Assembly: GCA_016707115.1 (NCBI GenBank)
Contig: JADJIH010000023.1
Coordinates: 1 to 64,000 of the forward strand
Direction of reading: 5' to 3'
Source: Ignavibacteriales bacterium
GTDB taxonomy: Bacteria > Bacteroidota > Ignavibacteria > Ignavibacteriales > Ignavibacteriaceae
Length of the DNA stretch: 64,000 nucleotides
Shown piece after piece: positions 22,687-30,290 of the stretch; within the stretch, counting starts at the first letter, position 1; every line of letters begins with the position of its first letter. Both the position numbers and the translations under genes were made by a program. The notes under the pieces were generated by a model. The model was not told the origin of the DNA and searched no databases. It saw only the letters and a program-made list of their open reading frames with translations.

Positions 22687-22814
22687 AATGTGTAACTCTC
22701 CCTGGCTATTAACACTTAAAAAATAGCAAAAAGAAATCTGTTAGTTGTCACAAAATTGTAAAAAACACCGGGGCAACGTTATTCTTTTTTCGGCTCATTA
22801 AGGTTTTTATTGGA

Positions 22815-22835
22815 AGTCACGGACGTTCCGTGACT
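22815..22835. terminator. Perfect 9-bp palindrome overlapping the DUF2075 stop codon
   Basis: AGTCACGGA-CGT-TCCGTGACT is a perfect stem of nine pairs. The stop of the DUF2075 gene (22817-22819) lies inside it, so the last codons encode one arm. The sequence beyond on the minus strand is TCCAATAAAAACC, without a strong U-tract, so termination is possible but a small dispersed palindrome is an alternative. Confidence 0.45.
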
Positions 22836-24853
22836 TTACTGCCACGTTGCAGGTTGTTACAGCTATTAAATTCACAATTCCCAAAACCTATTTCTTTTAA
22901 ATAATCATACGTAGAGTTATAAAAAGAAGGTGGACGTGTATGATCATCTTTATTTCCTGGTGGAATTACTATCACCATACCTTGGCGTGCGCGAGTAAGT
23001 AAAACTCTATAAGCATTTTTTAAATAATTCTTTCTTTCTTCTTTTCTAATTTTATTCCATTTGTTACCTACAAATGACCAGTGTTCCCAACCATTTCTTG
23101 TATATCTGAAATCTGCATCCCAAGTAACACAAACCCAATCAAGTTCTAATCCCTGAACATGAAACTCAGTAGCAACATCTTCAAGATAGTATGATGACCG
23201 AACATCGTCTTTGCCATCAAGAAACCAATGGATTGGATCCATCGGTGATTTAACAAAAATAGAATGTGGTCTAAGTCTTTCGGCTTGTGATGAAACAACA
23301 ATACCATACCGTTCTGAACCTCTGGCTTGATCTTTAAGCCATTGTTTTGCTTTGCACAAATCACGAGTTATTACAATAGGATATTTTGAATTAACATTAC
23401 TCAAAGTTGATTTAGCTTCATCAACATTTAAATCTAGGATTTGTTTTATAAGTAATGAAACATTTTCTGCACGAAAAGAACGCATTGATACAGAAAGGTG
23501 CAGTGAATCATTATAAGTAACATTGCTTCTTCCGTCTAATATTTTTAATGCTTCACCCGCTGCATATTCGCTATCTGTTAGTCTTGAAGAAATATGAACA
23601 TCCCAATCGTTAAAAGTATTGTGAACTGAATTTAACCATTCACTTATTCCTGCTTCCCCTGTATTAATCTCTTGCCCACCACCGACTAAACAGACTACTA
23701 CTGCCCAATCATTATGTCGGTCCAAACAGGAAATTAGAAATTCTGGTTCTGATTGATTAAAGTTTGGTCGATTCTTTTTCCTTTTCATAAAGTTTGATGT
23801 TTGCTCAACATTCCAAGCTCGCTGTGCTTCATCAAACAGTGCAACATGTTCTATAGGTGCTGAAGTTATATCTACAAGGCAATCATCACGGAAGTTGTGT
23901 ACATTTTGAATGAACATTTTAACTTCACTCATTGCCTCGCCTTTTTTAACTCTTACTCCCTTTTCTTTTTCCCGTTTTACTTTATCACGCGCTAACGCCT
24001 CGCGTAATATAGAAACAAGCGGTCCATTCCCAGAAAGAAAAACACTGTAGAGATCATTCGATTTATCAAAGTGTGTAGTTGCGATATGCAAACCAACTAA
24101 AGTTTTTCCTGCACCTGGTACTCCTGTAACAAAACAAATTGATTTACGCGCGTTGCTTTTAGAAAATTTTATGATATTAGAAATTTCATCTGAGGTTTGA
24201 CTAAGATTAATTGCACTAGCATCACTTCTTGAAATATCCGCAACAGAATGATTGTTGTATAGCGCCATTGCAGCTTCAATAATAGTTGGGGTTGGTTTGT
24301 AATGTCCTTCTTCCCATTTTGTTCTATCAATTTGGACACCTTCACAGAAGTTTAATGTGTTATCAATAACATCTTTTAGATTTTCAACATTACTTTTTAT
24401 TGGCAACAGAAGTTTATCGTTTTGGGGCGTAGTTGCTATAATAGCAGGTGCACTTTTTGCTTTTGTAGCAATTAAGACCGGTGCAATATATTGTTCGTGA
24501 CTTGTTTCGTGAAAGTTTTTTAAGTCTAATGCATAATCCATTACTTGATCAATTGCATAAGAAGTATAATCTTTTTCCCCAACTTTAAACTCAAGAATAA
24601 AAATAACCGAACCAATCAATACAACAGCATCAATTCGCTGACCCATTCGCGGAATAGAAAACTCGAGATATAAAGATCCGCTATTCCTATATGATGGCAA
24701 AATCTCTTTTAAAATTTCAATTTCTATTAACCAAGCATCTCTTTGAGTTTGTTCTAATGGAAATGGATTATTTTTTGCAAGAATGCCAAGTATTTCTTCC
24801 GGTGATGAATCAAGAAAATTTGAAATTGAGTCTGAATAAAATGCACGGTTCAT
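22817..24853 (-). CDS. DUF2075 (SF1-like) helicase with N-terminal PD-(D/E)XK-like nuclease domain
   Basis: The 678-aa protein has an N-terminal region with a nuclease-like pattern: RID (Asp75), LEFK (Glu88, Lys90) and QVMDYALDL (Gln103), as in the PD-(D/E)XK fold. The helicase part follows: Walker A GVPGAGKT (244-251), Walker B DEAQ (341-344), GGGQEIN (391-397), SMRS (456-459), FHVQGLELDWV (564-574) and arginine-rich motif VI YRVLLTRARQG (615-625). DUF2075 proteins are Schlafen-like ATPases that often sit in defence islands. It is last in a four-gene operon, 56 bases after the three-Cys gene. An ATP-driven DNA or RNA translocase/nuclease is inferred; the substrate is not known. Confidence 0.85.
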   Translation of the reverse strand: MNRAFYSDSISNFLDSSPEEILGILAKNNPFPLEQTQRDAWLIEIEILKEILPSYRNSGSLYLEFSIPRMGQRIDAVVLIGSVIFILEFKVGEKDYTSYAIDQVMDYALDLKNFHETSHEQYIAPVLIATKAKSAPAIIATTPQNDKLLLPIKSNVENLKDVIDNTLNFCEGVQIDRTKWEEGHYKPTPTIIEAAMALYNNHSVADISRSDASAINLSQTSDEISNIIKFSKSNARKSICFVTGVPGAGKTLVGLHIATTHFDKSNDLYSVFLSGNGPLVSILREALARDKVKREKEKGVRVKKGEAMSEVKMFIQNVHNFRDDCLVDITSAPIEHVALFDEAQRAWNVEQTSNFMKRKKNRPNFNQSEPEFLISCLDRHNDWAVVVCLVGGGQEINTGEAGISEWLNSVHNTFNDWDVHISSRLTDSEYAAGEALKILDGRSNVTYNDSLHLSVSMRSFRAENVSLLIKQILDLNVDEAKSTLSNVNSKYPIVITRDLCKAKQWLKDQARGSERYGIVVSSQAERLRPHSIFVKSPMDPIHWFLDGKDDVRSSYYLEDVATEFHVQGLELDWVCVTWDADFRYTRNGWEHWSFVGNKWNKIRKEERKNYLKNAYRVLLTRARQGMVIVIPPGNKDDHTRPPSFYNSTYDYLKEIGFGNCEFNSCNNLQRGSKVTERP

Positions 24854-24909
24854 TATGCTCTTATATCATCAACTTTAAAACTTGGTTTTGGGAAGAAGGA
24901 TTTCATTTA

Positions 24910-25644
24910 TTAAGCATACTCATCTTCTAAAAGATGTTTAACTATTGGCATCTCACTATATGTTCTGCCTTTAAGCACTCTTCCTGTTTTCTTTTTATTT
25001 GTTCCACCCCATTGCTTAAAGAAGAATGGTACATTTTCTTCAATACATTTATTATGTATTTCAAAAACCCATTCTGGTTTCATTGGTCTTGGTCTTCTTC
25101 CGCTTTCACCACCAACAATAACCCAATTAATCTTCTTAAGATTTAAATCTGTCAAAGGTCCTATTAACGGTTCACAAGAAAGAAATTTTACTTTTGCTCT
25201 GGTTCTTCTTAATAAGTTTATTCTGCTTAATGATTTTGCATCTTCAACAGATACGCCCATCCAAATATTATGCGTCCATTCAAGTTCTTTGTGATACTTT
25301 AAAAGTACATCGGCTCGTTTTGTTAAGACTTGAAAAACGTGTTGTGGATTATCATTCATTACTTTAAAAACACGTTGAATAAATTCTAAAGGAATATCTT
25401 TATGAAATAAATCGCTCATTGAATTAACAAAAACGATTTTGGGTTGTTTCCAGGTGTAAGGTATTTTAAGTGCATCTTCGTGTAATGTTAATTCAAATCC
25501 ATTTCGATATTTTTCCAAACCCATAGCTTTTAGTCTGCGCGCCATTACTTCTGCATAGCAGAATTTACATCCTTGCGAAACTTTATTGCAACCCGTAGTT
25601 GGGTTCCAAGTTAATTCAGTCCATTCGATTCTTGTTTGTGCCAT
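24910..25644 (-). CDS. Gp37/Gp68-family three-Cys (radical-SAM-like) protein, DUF5131
   Basis: The start MAQTRIEWTELTWNPTTG is characteristic of the phage Gp37/Gp68 family. Three cysteines occur as C19-x6-C26-x2-C29 (CNKVSQGCKFCYAE), a variant of the radical SAM cluster motif. Other family blocks are FVNSMSDLFHKDIP, FQVLTKRAD, WMGVSVED, FLSCEPLIG, WVIVGGESG and FFFKQWGG. At 244 aa it is full length. It is thought to bind a 4Fe-4S cluster; the reaction is undefined. The gene starts 7 bases after tcmP stops, the standard pairing for this family. Confidence 0.9.
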   Translation of the reverse strand: MAQTRIEWTELTWNPTTGCNKVSQGCKFCYAEVMARRLKAMGLEKYRNGFELTLHEDALKIPYTWKQPKIVFVNSMSDLFHKDIPLEFIQRVFKVMNDNPQHVFQVLTKRADVLLKYHKELEWTHNIWMGVSVEDAKSLSRINLLRRTRAKVKFLSCEPLIGPLTDLNLKKINWVIVGGESGRRPRPMKPEWVFEIHNKCIEENVPFFFKQWGGTNKKKTGRVLKGRTYSEMPIVKHLLEDEYA

Positions 25645-25651
25645 GGATATT

Positions 25652-26494
25652 TTAATCGTTATAAGTTTTTATAATGTCATTAGCTATTTTAACAGCGGTT
25701 TTATTATTTGAAGCCATAAACATATGATACATAATGTTACCTTGTGTACTCTTTAAAATATACGGTTGACTTACAAATGCAAAGACACTTTTTAATCTTT
25801 CTTGATATAGCTTGGCTGATAATTTTATTGCGTCTTTTTCTTTCTTTGTATGTTCCTCTTCACCAAATAAAGTTAAATCAGTTTCTGTTTTGTAAAAAAA
25901 TGATTTAATTGATTTAGCATCCATCCCTAAAAACATTTCTAATCGATTTAACCAAGTCTCGTCTATTTCTCCATTCTTTTTAAGCAACCTATTTACACCT
26001 AATCCTGTGGGCACAAGAATCCAAATATCTATACTTGCTTTACTTAAACTTACAATTGATTTCCATTCTAGTTGCATCCCGTATGGATCAATGTATGCTA
26101 AAACTTTTAAATTTCTTCCTTTAGGGCTCAATAAGAATTTTGATAGCTCAATTAATTTTGTATTACAATCATCATTTTTAATTTGAATATCTTTGCTTGG
26201 ATATGCTTCTTTAGTGTTTTTAGATAACTGTTCAGCATTCTTTTTATTTTTTTCAACAAAATAAAAGTGATCAAATCCACGTGGCTTTTCAATTTCGACA
26301 ATTCTTCTTGCTGCGCCAATTGTGATATCAATATTTATCTTTTTATCCTGTATAATAAATCCTGTCCCAGCAAAACCATCAAAGTATAATAGTTTCCAAT
26401 ATGTTCTATCTTTCATTATAGTTAAATAAGCTTTAGCATACTTAACTAGAATTTCAATTTTATTTTTTGTCCAGTCTCCTCCAAACTCATTCAC
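25652..26494 (-). CDS. tcmP: Three-Cys-motif partner protein TcmP
   Basis: The start is GTG 26494, supported by AGAGGAGA 8 bases upstream. The 280-aa protein has a Rossmann methyltransferase-like layout: glycine loop FDGFAGTG (38-45), acidic strand-2 end FVEKN (79-83), NDDC (107-110) and IDPYG (135-139) in the position of a catalytic motif IV. This pattern and its location directly before a Gp37/Gp68 gene identify it as TcmP, a family defined by that neighbourhood. Methyltransfer has not been shown for the family as far as I know. It is second in the operon, 18 bases after the HNH gene. Confidence 0.87.
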   Translation of the reverse strand: MNEFGGDWTKNKIEILVKYAKAYLTIMKDRTYWKLLYFDGFAGTGFIIQDKKINIDITIGAARRIVEIEKPRGFDHFYFVEKNKKNAEQLSKNTKEAYPSKDIQIKNDDCNTKLIELSKFLLSPKGRNLKVLAYIDPYGMQLEWKSIVSLSKASIDIWILVPTGLGVNRLLKKNGEIDETWLNRLEMFLGMDAKSIKSFFYKTETDLTLFGEEEHTKKEKDAIKLSAKLYQERLKSVFAFVSQPYILKSTQGNIMYHMFMASNNKTAVKIANDIIKTYND

Positions 26495-26512
26495 TATTAA
26501 AGTCTCCTCTGA

Positions 26513-27427
26513 TTAATATTTATAAACATTCTCATTATGCCACCTAATAAAATCAAGACTTGGTCTGTCTGTAATTAATTTAGGTAAGGCATAAAGTTCT
26601 TTTCCGTGAAAAGCATAGTAATGCTTTCCATTATTAAACTCTTCTTTAATTTTTCTGCTAACTTCAATTTTATATTCGGGAGTAACCGTTACATAACCTC
26701 TATCAAAAAGTATGTGTAAATCAGAGCGCAGGAGTAATCCATTACTAACACTGTTCGGCCCTTGCTCGTTAAATGGTTTTATATGTGCGGCTTGCAAAAC
26801 AGGTAAAGCCTTTTCTCCGCTTATTGCACAGTTGCGGTTGTAAGCGCCAGTTACTAAAATTCTAAAAGCACCTTGTCCCAATCTGCTTTTTATTAAATAC
26901 TCATTTCCATAACCAGATAATGGTTCAGCAACAAGTCCTTGGCTTACTGTCATCACATCATTTAATCTTAGCGCAACTTCATTCCAAAGTCTTTCGCCAT
27001 CTTGTTCGTTTGTATCGTAAGTTTTTCCAGTTACAATATTTCTTGCAAAAGAAATTGGTACATCAATCCATTTATCTTCAGAAAAGAAAAACGGTTGATT
27101 TAAAATTATGCATCCAATTGTAGGGTCAGCTTCGGGCTTTGCTCTAAGACTATTTATTTTATTACGAAGGTCATTAAGATTTGAAGAACCATTTTTATTA
27201 CCGAAAGCATCCCACGCTAAAGATAATGGTATTTGTTCAGAGCGAATGAAATATCCACCGCCAACAATTTTGTTAATAGGGCTTTTAAGTTTAAATAAGA
27301 AAGGAGTGCCTAATTCAATAGCACCAAAACCCTGTCCGCTGGGTTTCCAGAAATTTACCTCATCGGGCTTTATACTAGCGAGGTAATCAAACCAATTTTT
27401 ATCAGTAACACCAACCCAAAACTTCAT
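26513..27427 (-). CDS. HNH endonuclease with N-terminal PUA/EVE-like domain
   Basis: The C-terminal part is an HNH_2-type nuclease: NRNCAISGE (Cys200), AAHIKPF (His215), NGLLLRSDLHILFDRG (Asn229, His238, Asp242). The N-terminal 150 residues (FWVGVTDKNWFDYLA, LGTPFLFKLKSPINKIVGGG) resemble PUA/EVE-like domains that read modified bases. This domain pair is known in modification-dependent restriction endonucleases. It is the first gene of a four-gene operon; AGAGG stands five bases before ATG 27427. It could cut foreign DNA with modified cytosine, which is inference. Confidence 0.85.
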   Translation of the reverse strand: MKFWVGVTDKNWFDYLASIKPDEVNFWKPSGQGFGAIELGTPFLFKLKSPINKIVGGGYFIRSEQIPLSLAWDAFGNKNGSSNLNDLRNKINSLRAKPEADPTIGCIILNQPFFFSEDKWIDVPISFARNIVTGKTYDTNEQDGERLWNEVALRLNDVMTVSQGLVAEPLSGYGNEYLIKSRLGQGAFRILVTGAYNRNCAISGEKALPVLQAAHIKPFNEQGPNSVSNGLLLRSDLHILFDRGYVTVTPEYKIEVSRKIKEEFNNGKHYYAFHGKELYALPKLITDRPSLDFIRWHNENVYKY

Positions 27428-27478
27428 TCAGCCTCTGAAGAAATTCTACTAGTGATTATGATTTAATTAAGTTATTCA

Positions 27479-27545
27479 CCAACTCCCCATCCTCAGAGAT
27501 AGATTTAAAATATAAGAGAGGATGTAAACGTAACACATAAACTCA
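27479..27545. repeat. 67-bp direct repeat, copy A (with internal hairpin)
   Basis: This copy matches 31645-31711 at 65 of 67 positions by eye. Inside it, CATCCTC (27488) pairs with GAGGATG (27518-27524). It lies just upstream of the HNH operon start, facing away from the operon. Confidence 0.8.
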
Positions 27546-27940
27546 GTGCAAAACTATGAAGATAAAAGATTAAAGTAAAAAGATGATATGAAGTCAAAAG
27601 TCAAAAACGTAAAACGAGAGATGAAAGATGTGAAACGAAAAACGTTAGAAGAAAGAGGTTAGAGGCAAGAAGTTTTATAAAATGTTGAATGCTAAATGTT
27701 CAGTGTTCAATTAGAGAAAAGGGATACGATGTTGAAATTCAAAAGTAAAAATTCAAAATTCAAAAAAGTAAGACGAGAGATGAAAGAAGGAAAAAGTAAA
27801 ACGGGAAACGAAAAACGAGAGATGTATGGTTTTTGATAATATACAGGTTACGATTTATAACACACTACTATGATTTAACTCGTTATATATAAAATTATTT
27901 TATAGCTTAACTATCATCAACAATCCAGAAAGCAGCAATA
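27546..27940. repeat. Degenerate purine-rich word repeats in a non-coding gap
   Basis: The gap consists of near-repeats of short words such as AAAACGAGAGATGAAAG, GAAAGAGGTTAGAGGCAAG and TTTTATAAAATGTTGAATGC. Closely similar strings occur at 28450-28570, 29478-29570, 30090-30270 and 31712-31800. The 36-base string at 27731-27766 is identical to 29478-29513. There is no regular spacing and no coding potential. The promoter of the DoxX gene should lie at its right end. Confidence 0.65.
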
Positions 27941-28435
27941 TTGAAATTTCAGGAAAAGTTTTATGACAAATTGGATATATCCATAACAACGTGGATGGCA
28001 AAAAATGCAATCAAATTTTTACGAATAAGTTTAGGTATAATATTTTTCTGGTTCGGGTTATTAAAATTTTTTCACGGTGTAAGTTCTGCAGAAACCATAG
28101 CTACAAAAACTATTTCAGTTTTAACTTTCGGACTGATCGAACCTTCTGTATCACTGATTATTTTGGCTGTATGGGAAACAATGATAGGACTTGGGCTGCT
28201 ATTTAATAAATTCCTCCGAGAAATACTTTTACTGCTATTCCTTCAGATGATAGGCACAATTACTCCGCTATTTTTCTTTCCCGCAGAAACATTTAAGATA
28301 TTTCCATTTGTACCAACGCTGGAAGGACAGTATATAATAAAGAATTTGATATTGATCAGTGCAGGTTTGGCTATCGGGGCAACTGTTCGCGGTGGAAAAA
28401 TTATTCCTGAACCGATAAACAAAAAAAGTAAATAA
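27941..28435 (+). CDS. DoxX/YkgB-like four-helix membrane protein
   Basis: The open frame starts with TTG 27941; an ATG at 27995 would remove the first 18 residues, which look conserved in type. Four hydrophobic helices are evident (ISLGIIFFWFGLLKFFHG, IEPSVSLIILAVWETMIGLG, EILLLLFLQMIGTITPLFFF, LILISAGLAIGATVRGG). FWFGLLKFFHG at the end of helix 1 and a WET motif in helix 2 fit the DoxX-like / DUF417 (YkgB) group of small inner-membrane proteins. 164 aa. Function is undefined; some members take part in redox stress or oxidation at the membrane. Confidence 0.7.
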   Translation: MKFQEKFYDKLDISITTWMAKNAIKFLRISLGIIFFWFGLLKFFHGVSSAETIATKTISVLTFGLIEPSVSLIILAVWETMIGLGLLFNKFLREILLLLFLQMIGTITPLFFFPAETFKIFPFVPTLEGQYIIKNLILISAGLAIGATVRGGKIIPEPINKKSK

Positions 28436-28659
28436 ACTTTACTATACTTAAATCCAAACTGCTTAAATGTAAAACGTGAAACGAGAGATGAGAAATGGAA
28501 AATGTTTGATGGTTGATGGAAGATGGAAAATTCAAAAGTGATGTTAAATTCAAAAACGTAAAATGGCAGAAGACATTTTGTGTTTAAAATAAAAACTAAT
28601 TATTTACTTTGATTCTGATAAAATGCGATATTAGTTTTTAAGCAAAGTTAAGGCGGAAT

Positions 28660-29409
28660 ATGTTTTATTTAAGAGTTTTCTTTTTAATGGCTGTTACGTC
28701 TCCCCTGTTTTTAATAATCAGCTGTAATAACAACACAGGTACACTTAACACCGAACCCACGGAATCTGATCATTTTACTTTTTCCCTTTACGATGGATTG
28801 CCTAACAGCATTACCACCTCAATAATCAATGAAATGAATAACAACTACGACCGGATACTAAATGATCTTAATGTTCCCTCTTTGCAGAAAACAAAAATAG
28901 AAATATGGGATGACGAAGCACATTTTCAGAATGATATGAAGAGGGATCTCGGGGTTAATTACCCGGGATCATCGGGCTACATATACGGCCTAAATTGTAT
29001 TCGTTTGCTTAACCGCGGCAATATTGCTCACAACGCAGTACACGAATTTGCACATATTGTATCATTAAATGTAAATAATAATTTTGCTAACAATCCCCGC
29101 TGGTTTTGGGAAGCTGTGGCAACTTATGAATCGGGAGAATTTAATAATCCTAAAAATATATCGTACCTGGCGGCAGGCAATTATCCCACAATAGCAGAAC
29201 TAAACTCAAACTTTAACTCCGGTAACTACAAAATTTATGAGGTGGGTTATCTTTTATCAGAATACATTATAGATACCTGGTCCAAAATCAGTTATGTAAA
29301 TATGATAAAGCAGAATGCCAATATTGAAAGTGTTTTGGGTATAACCACACAACAGTTTGAAGCGGGCTGGAAAAATTTTGTAATGACAAAATACTTTGCC
29401 GGCGGTTGA
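28660..29409 (+). CDS. Gluzincin-type metallopeptidase lipoprotein
   Basis: AAGGCGGA precedes ATG 28660. The leader ends with a lipobox cysteine (FLIISC, Cys22). The zinc site is HEFAH (128-132), with the third ligand Glu151 in RWFWEAVATYESG, the gluzincin arrangement HExxH...E. 249 aa. The downstream part (KIYEVGYLLSEYIIDTWS) is like the peptidase MA family. It should sit at the membrane surface and hydrolyse peptides. Right after the stop begins a G/T-only tract. Confidence 0.8.
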   Translation: MFYLRVFFLMAVTSPLFLIISCNNNTGTLNTEPTESDHFTFSLYDGLPNSITTSIINEMNNNYDRILNDLNVPSLQKTKIEIWDDEAHFQNDMKRDLGVNYPGSSGYIYGLNCIRLLNRGNIAHNAVHEFAHIVSLNVNNNFANNPRWFWEAVATYESGEFNNPKNISYLAAGNYPTIAELNSNFNSGNYKIYEVGYLLSEYIIDTWSKISYVNMIKQNANIESVLGITTQQFEAGWKNFVMTKYFAGG

Positions 29410-29413
29410 TTCA

Positions 29414-29475
29414 GGGGGGGGGGGGTTTGGGGGGTGTTGGGTTTTTGTTTTTTGTTTTTTTTTGGGGGGGGGGGG
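29414..29475. other. 62-base G/T-only tract bounded by two G12 runs
   Basis: The plus strand reads G12 T3 G6 TGTT G3 T5 G T6 G T9 G12, with no A or C. It could fold as a G-quadruplex or could be a base-calling or assembly artefact. It lies between the stop of the metallopeptidase gene and a copy of the purine-rich repeat. No other part of the window looks like this. Confidence 0.85.
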
Positions 29476-29477
29476 AA

Positions 29478-29570
29478 GTTGAAATTCAAAAGTAAAAATT
29501 CAAAATTCAAAAAGGTAAAACGCTAGAAGAAAGAGGTAAGAGGCAAGAATTTTTATAAAATGCTAAATGA
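29478..29570. repeat. Second copy of purine-rich word repeat
   Basis: The first 36 bases (29478-29513) are identical to 27731-27766. The rest (CTAGAAGAAAGAGG, AGAGGCAAGAA, TTTTATAAAATG) matches 27643-27680 with small indels, in reversed order relative to that gap. Confidence 0.7.
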
Positions 29571-29573
29571 GGA

Positions 29574-30014
29574 TTATAACTGGCCGCCTAAGAAGCTTCC
29601 GCCAGACATTTTAAAATTGTCTTTAATAAGTATACCCGTAAGAATAATAATAGCAGCGGATACCGCGATAGTAATCAAAGTTTTTGTTTCATCATATTCA
29701 TCAATATAAACTTTATCAATTTCTGAAGAAGTCAGTTTAATGGTATCAGAAACAGCATGGCTGTAATTTTTTTCGTGTATAGTTCGTGTTGACGATACAA
29801 TAATTGAATCTTCGCAGGCATTCCATTTAACGTAACTGTTCTTAAGTGAGTCGGTTGTAAGTTTAATTGATTTGTTAGCAGTAGTATGAATAAACGCCTC
29901 ATCAACATTTTGCAGATTGCAAAACTCCTTATAAGTAATTGCTTTTTGTGAATAACATCCTGCCAGCTGAATAAGCATTGCGTTGATTAAAATAGCAGAA
30001 ATATATCGTTTCAT
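29574..30014 (-). CDS. Small lipoprotein with C-terminal membrane helix
   Basis: I choose the start at 30014 rather than 30059 because AAGG lies upstream and the leader then is a proper lipoprotein signal (ILINAMLIQLAGC, lipobox LAGC). The mature part has charged beta-rich sequence (ITYKEFCNLQNVDEAFIHTT) and one hydrophobic helix near the C-terminus (LITIAVSAAIIILTGILI). About 146 aa. I do not recognise a family. Confidence 0.65.
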   Translation of the reverse strand: MKRYISAILINAMLIQLAGCYSQKAITYKEFCNLQNVDEAFIHTTANKSIKLTTDSLKNSYVKWNACEDSIIVSSTRTIHEKNYSHAVSDTIKLTSSEIDKVYIDEYDETKTLITIAVSAAIIILTGILIKDNFKMSGGSFLGGQL

Positions 30015-30059
30015 TTTACTTACCTTAAAGATTTTCTGATTATAATTTAGAAAAGACAA

Positions 30060-30290
30060 AAAGCAGAGTTGTCATAAAAATGTAAAAGTTTGGAACCCTA
30101 AGCCTGGAAACAAGAAATGTGAGACAAAAGAAGTTTTATAAAATGTTAAATGTTAAGTGCTCGATGTTCAATGTAAGAAGTAAAAATTGTAATATGTCAA
30201 ATGTGAAATGTCAGACGTTAAGCGTGAGAAGTGAACCGCGATAGGCAAAAGGTAAAAAGTTAACAACTCATAGTGATAAATAAATTTTAA
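30060..30290. repeat. Third block of purine-rich word repeats
   Basis: AAGTTTTATAAAATGTTAAATG (30129 on) matches 27669 and 29548 in type. The surrounding text is made from words such as ATGTGAAATGTCAGACG and GCGTGAGAAGTG. Non-coding gap upstream of the lipoprotein at 29574. Confidence 0.55.

Noticed and set aside
29292..29510. Minus-strand proline/lysine-rich ORF (PPPPKK, TPPPLN)
   Set aside because: It is only the translation of the G/T tract read on the opposite strand and overlaps the metallopeptidase gene.
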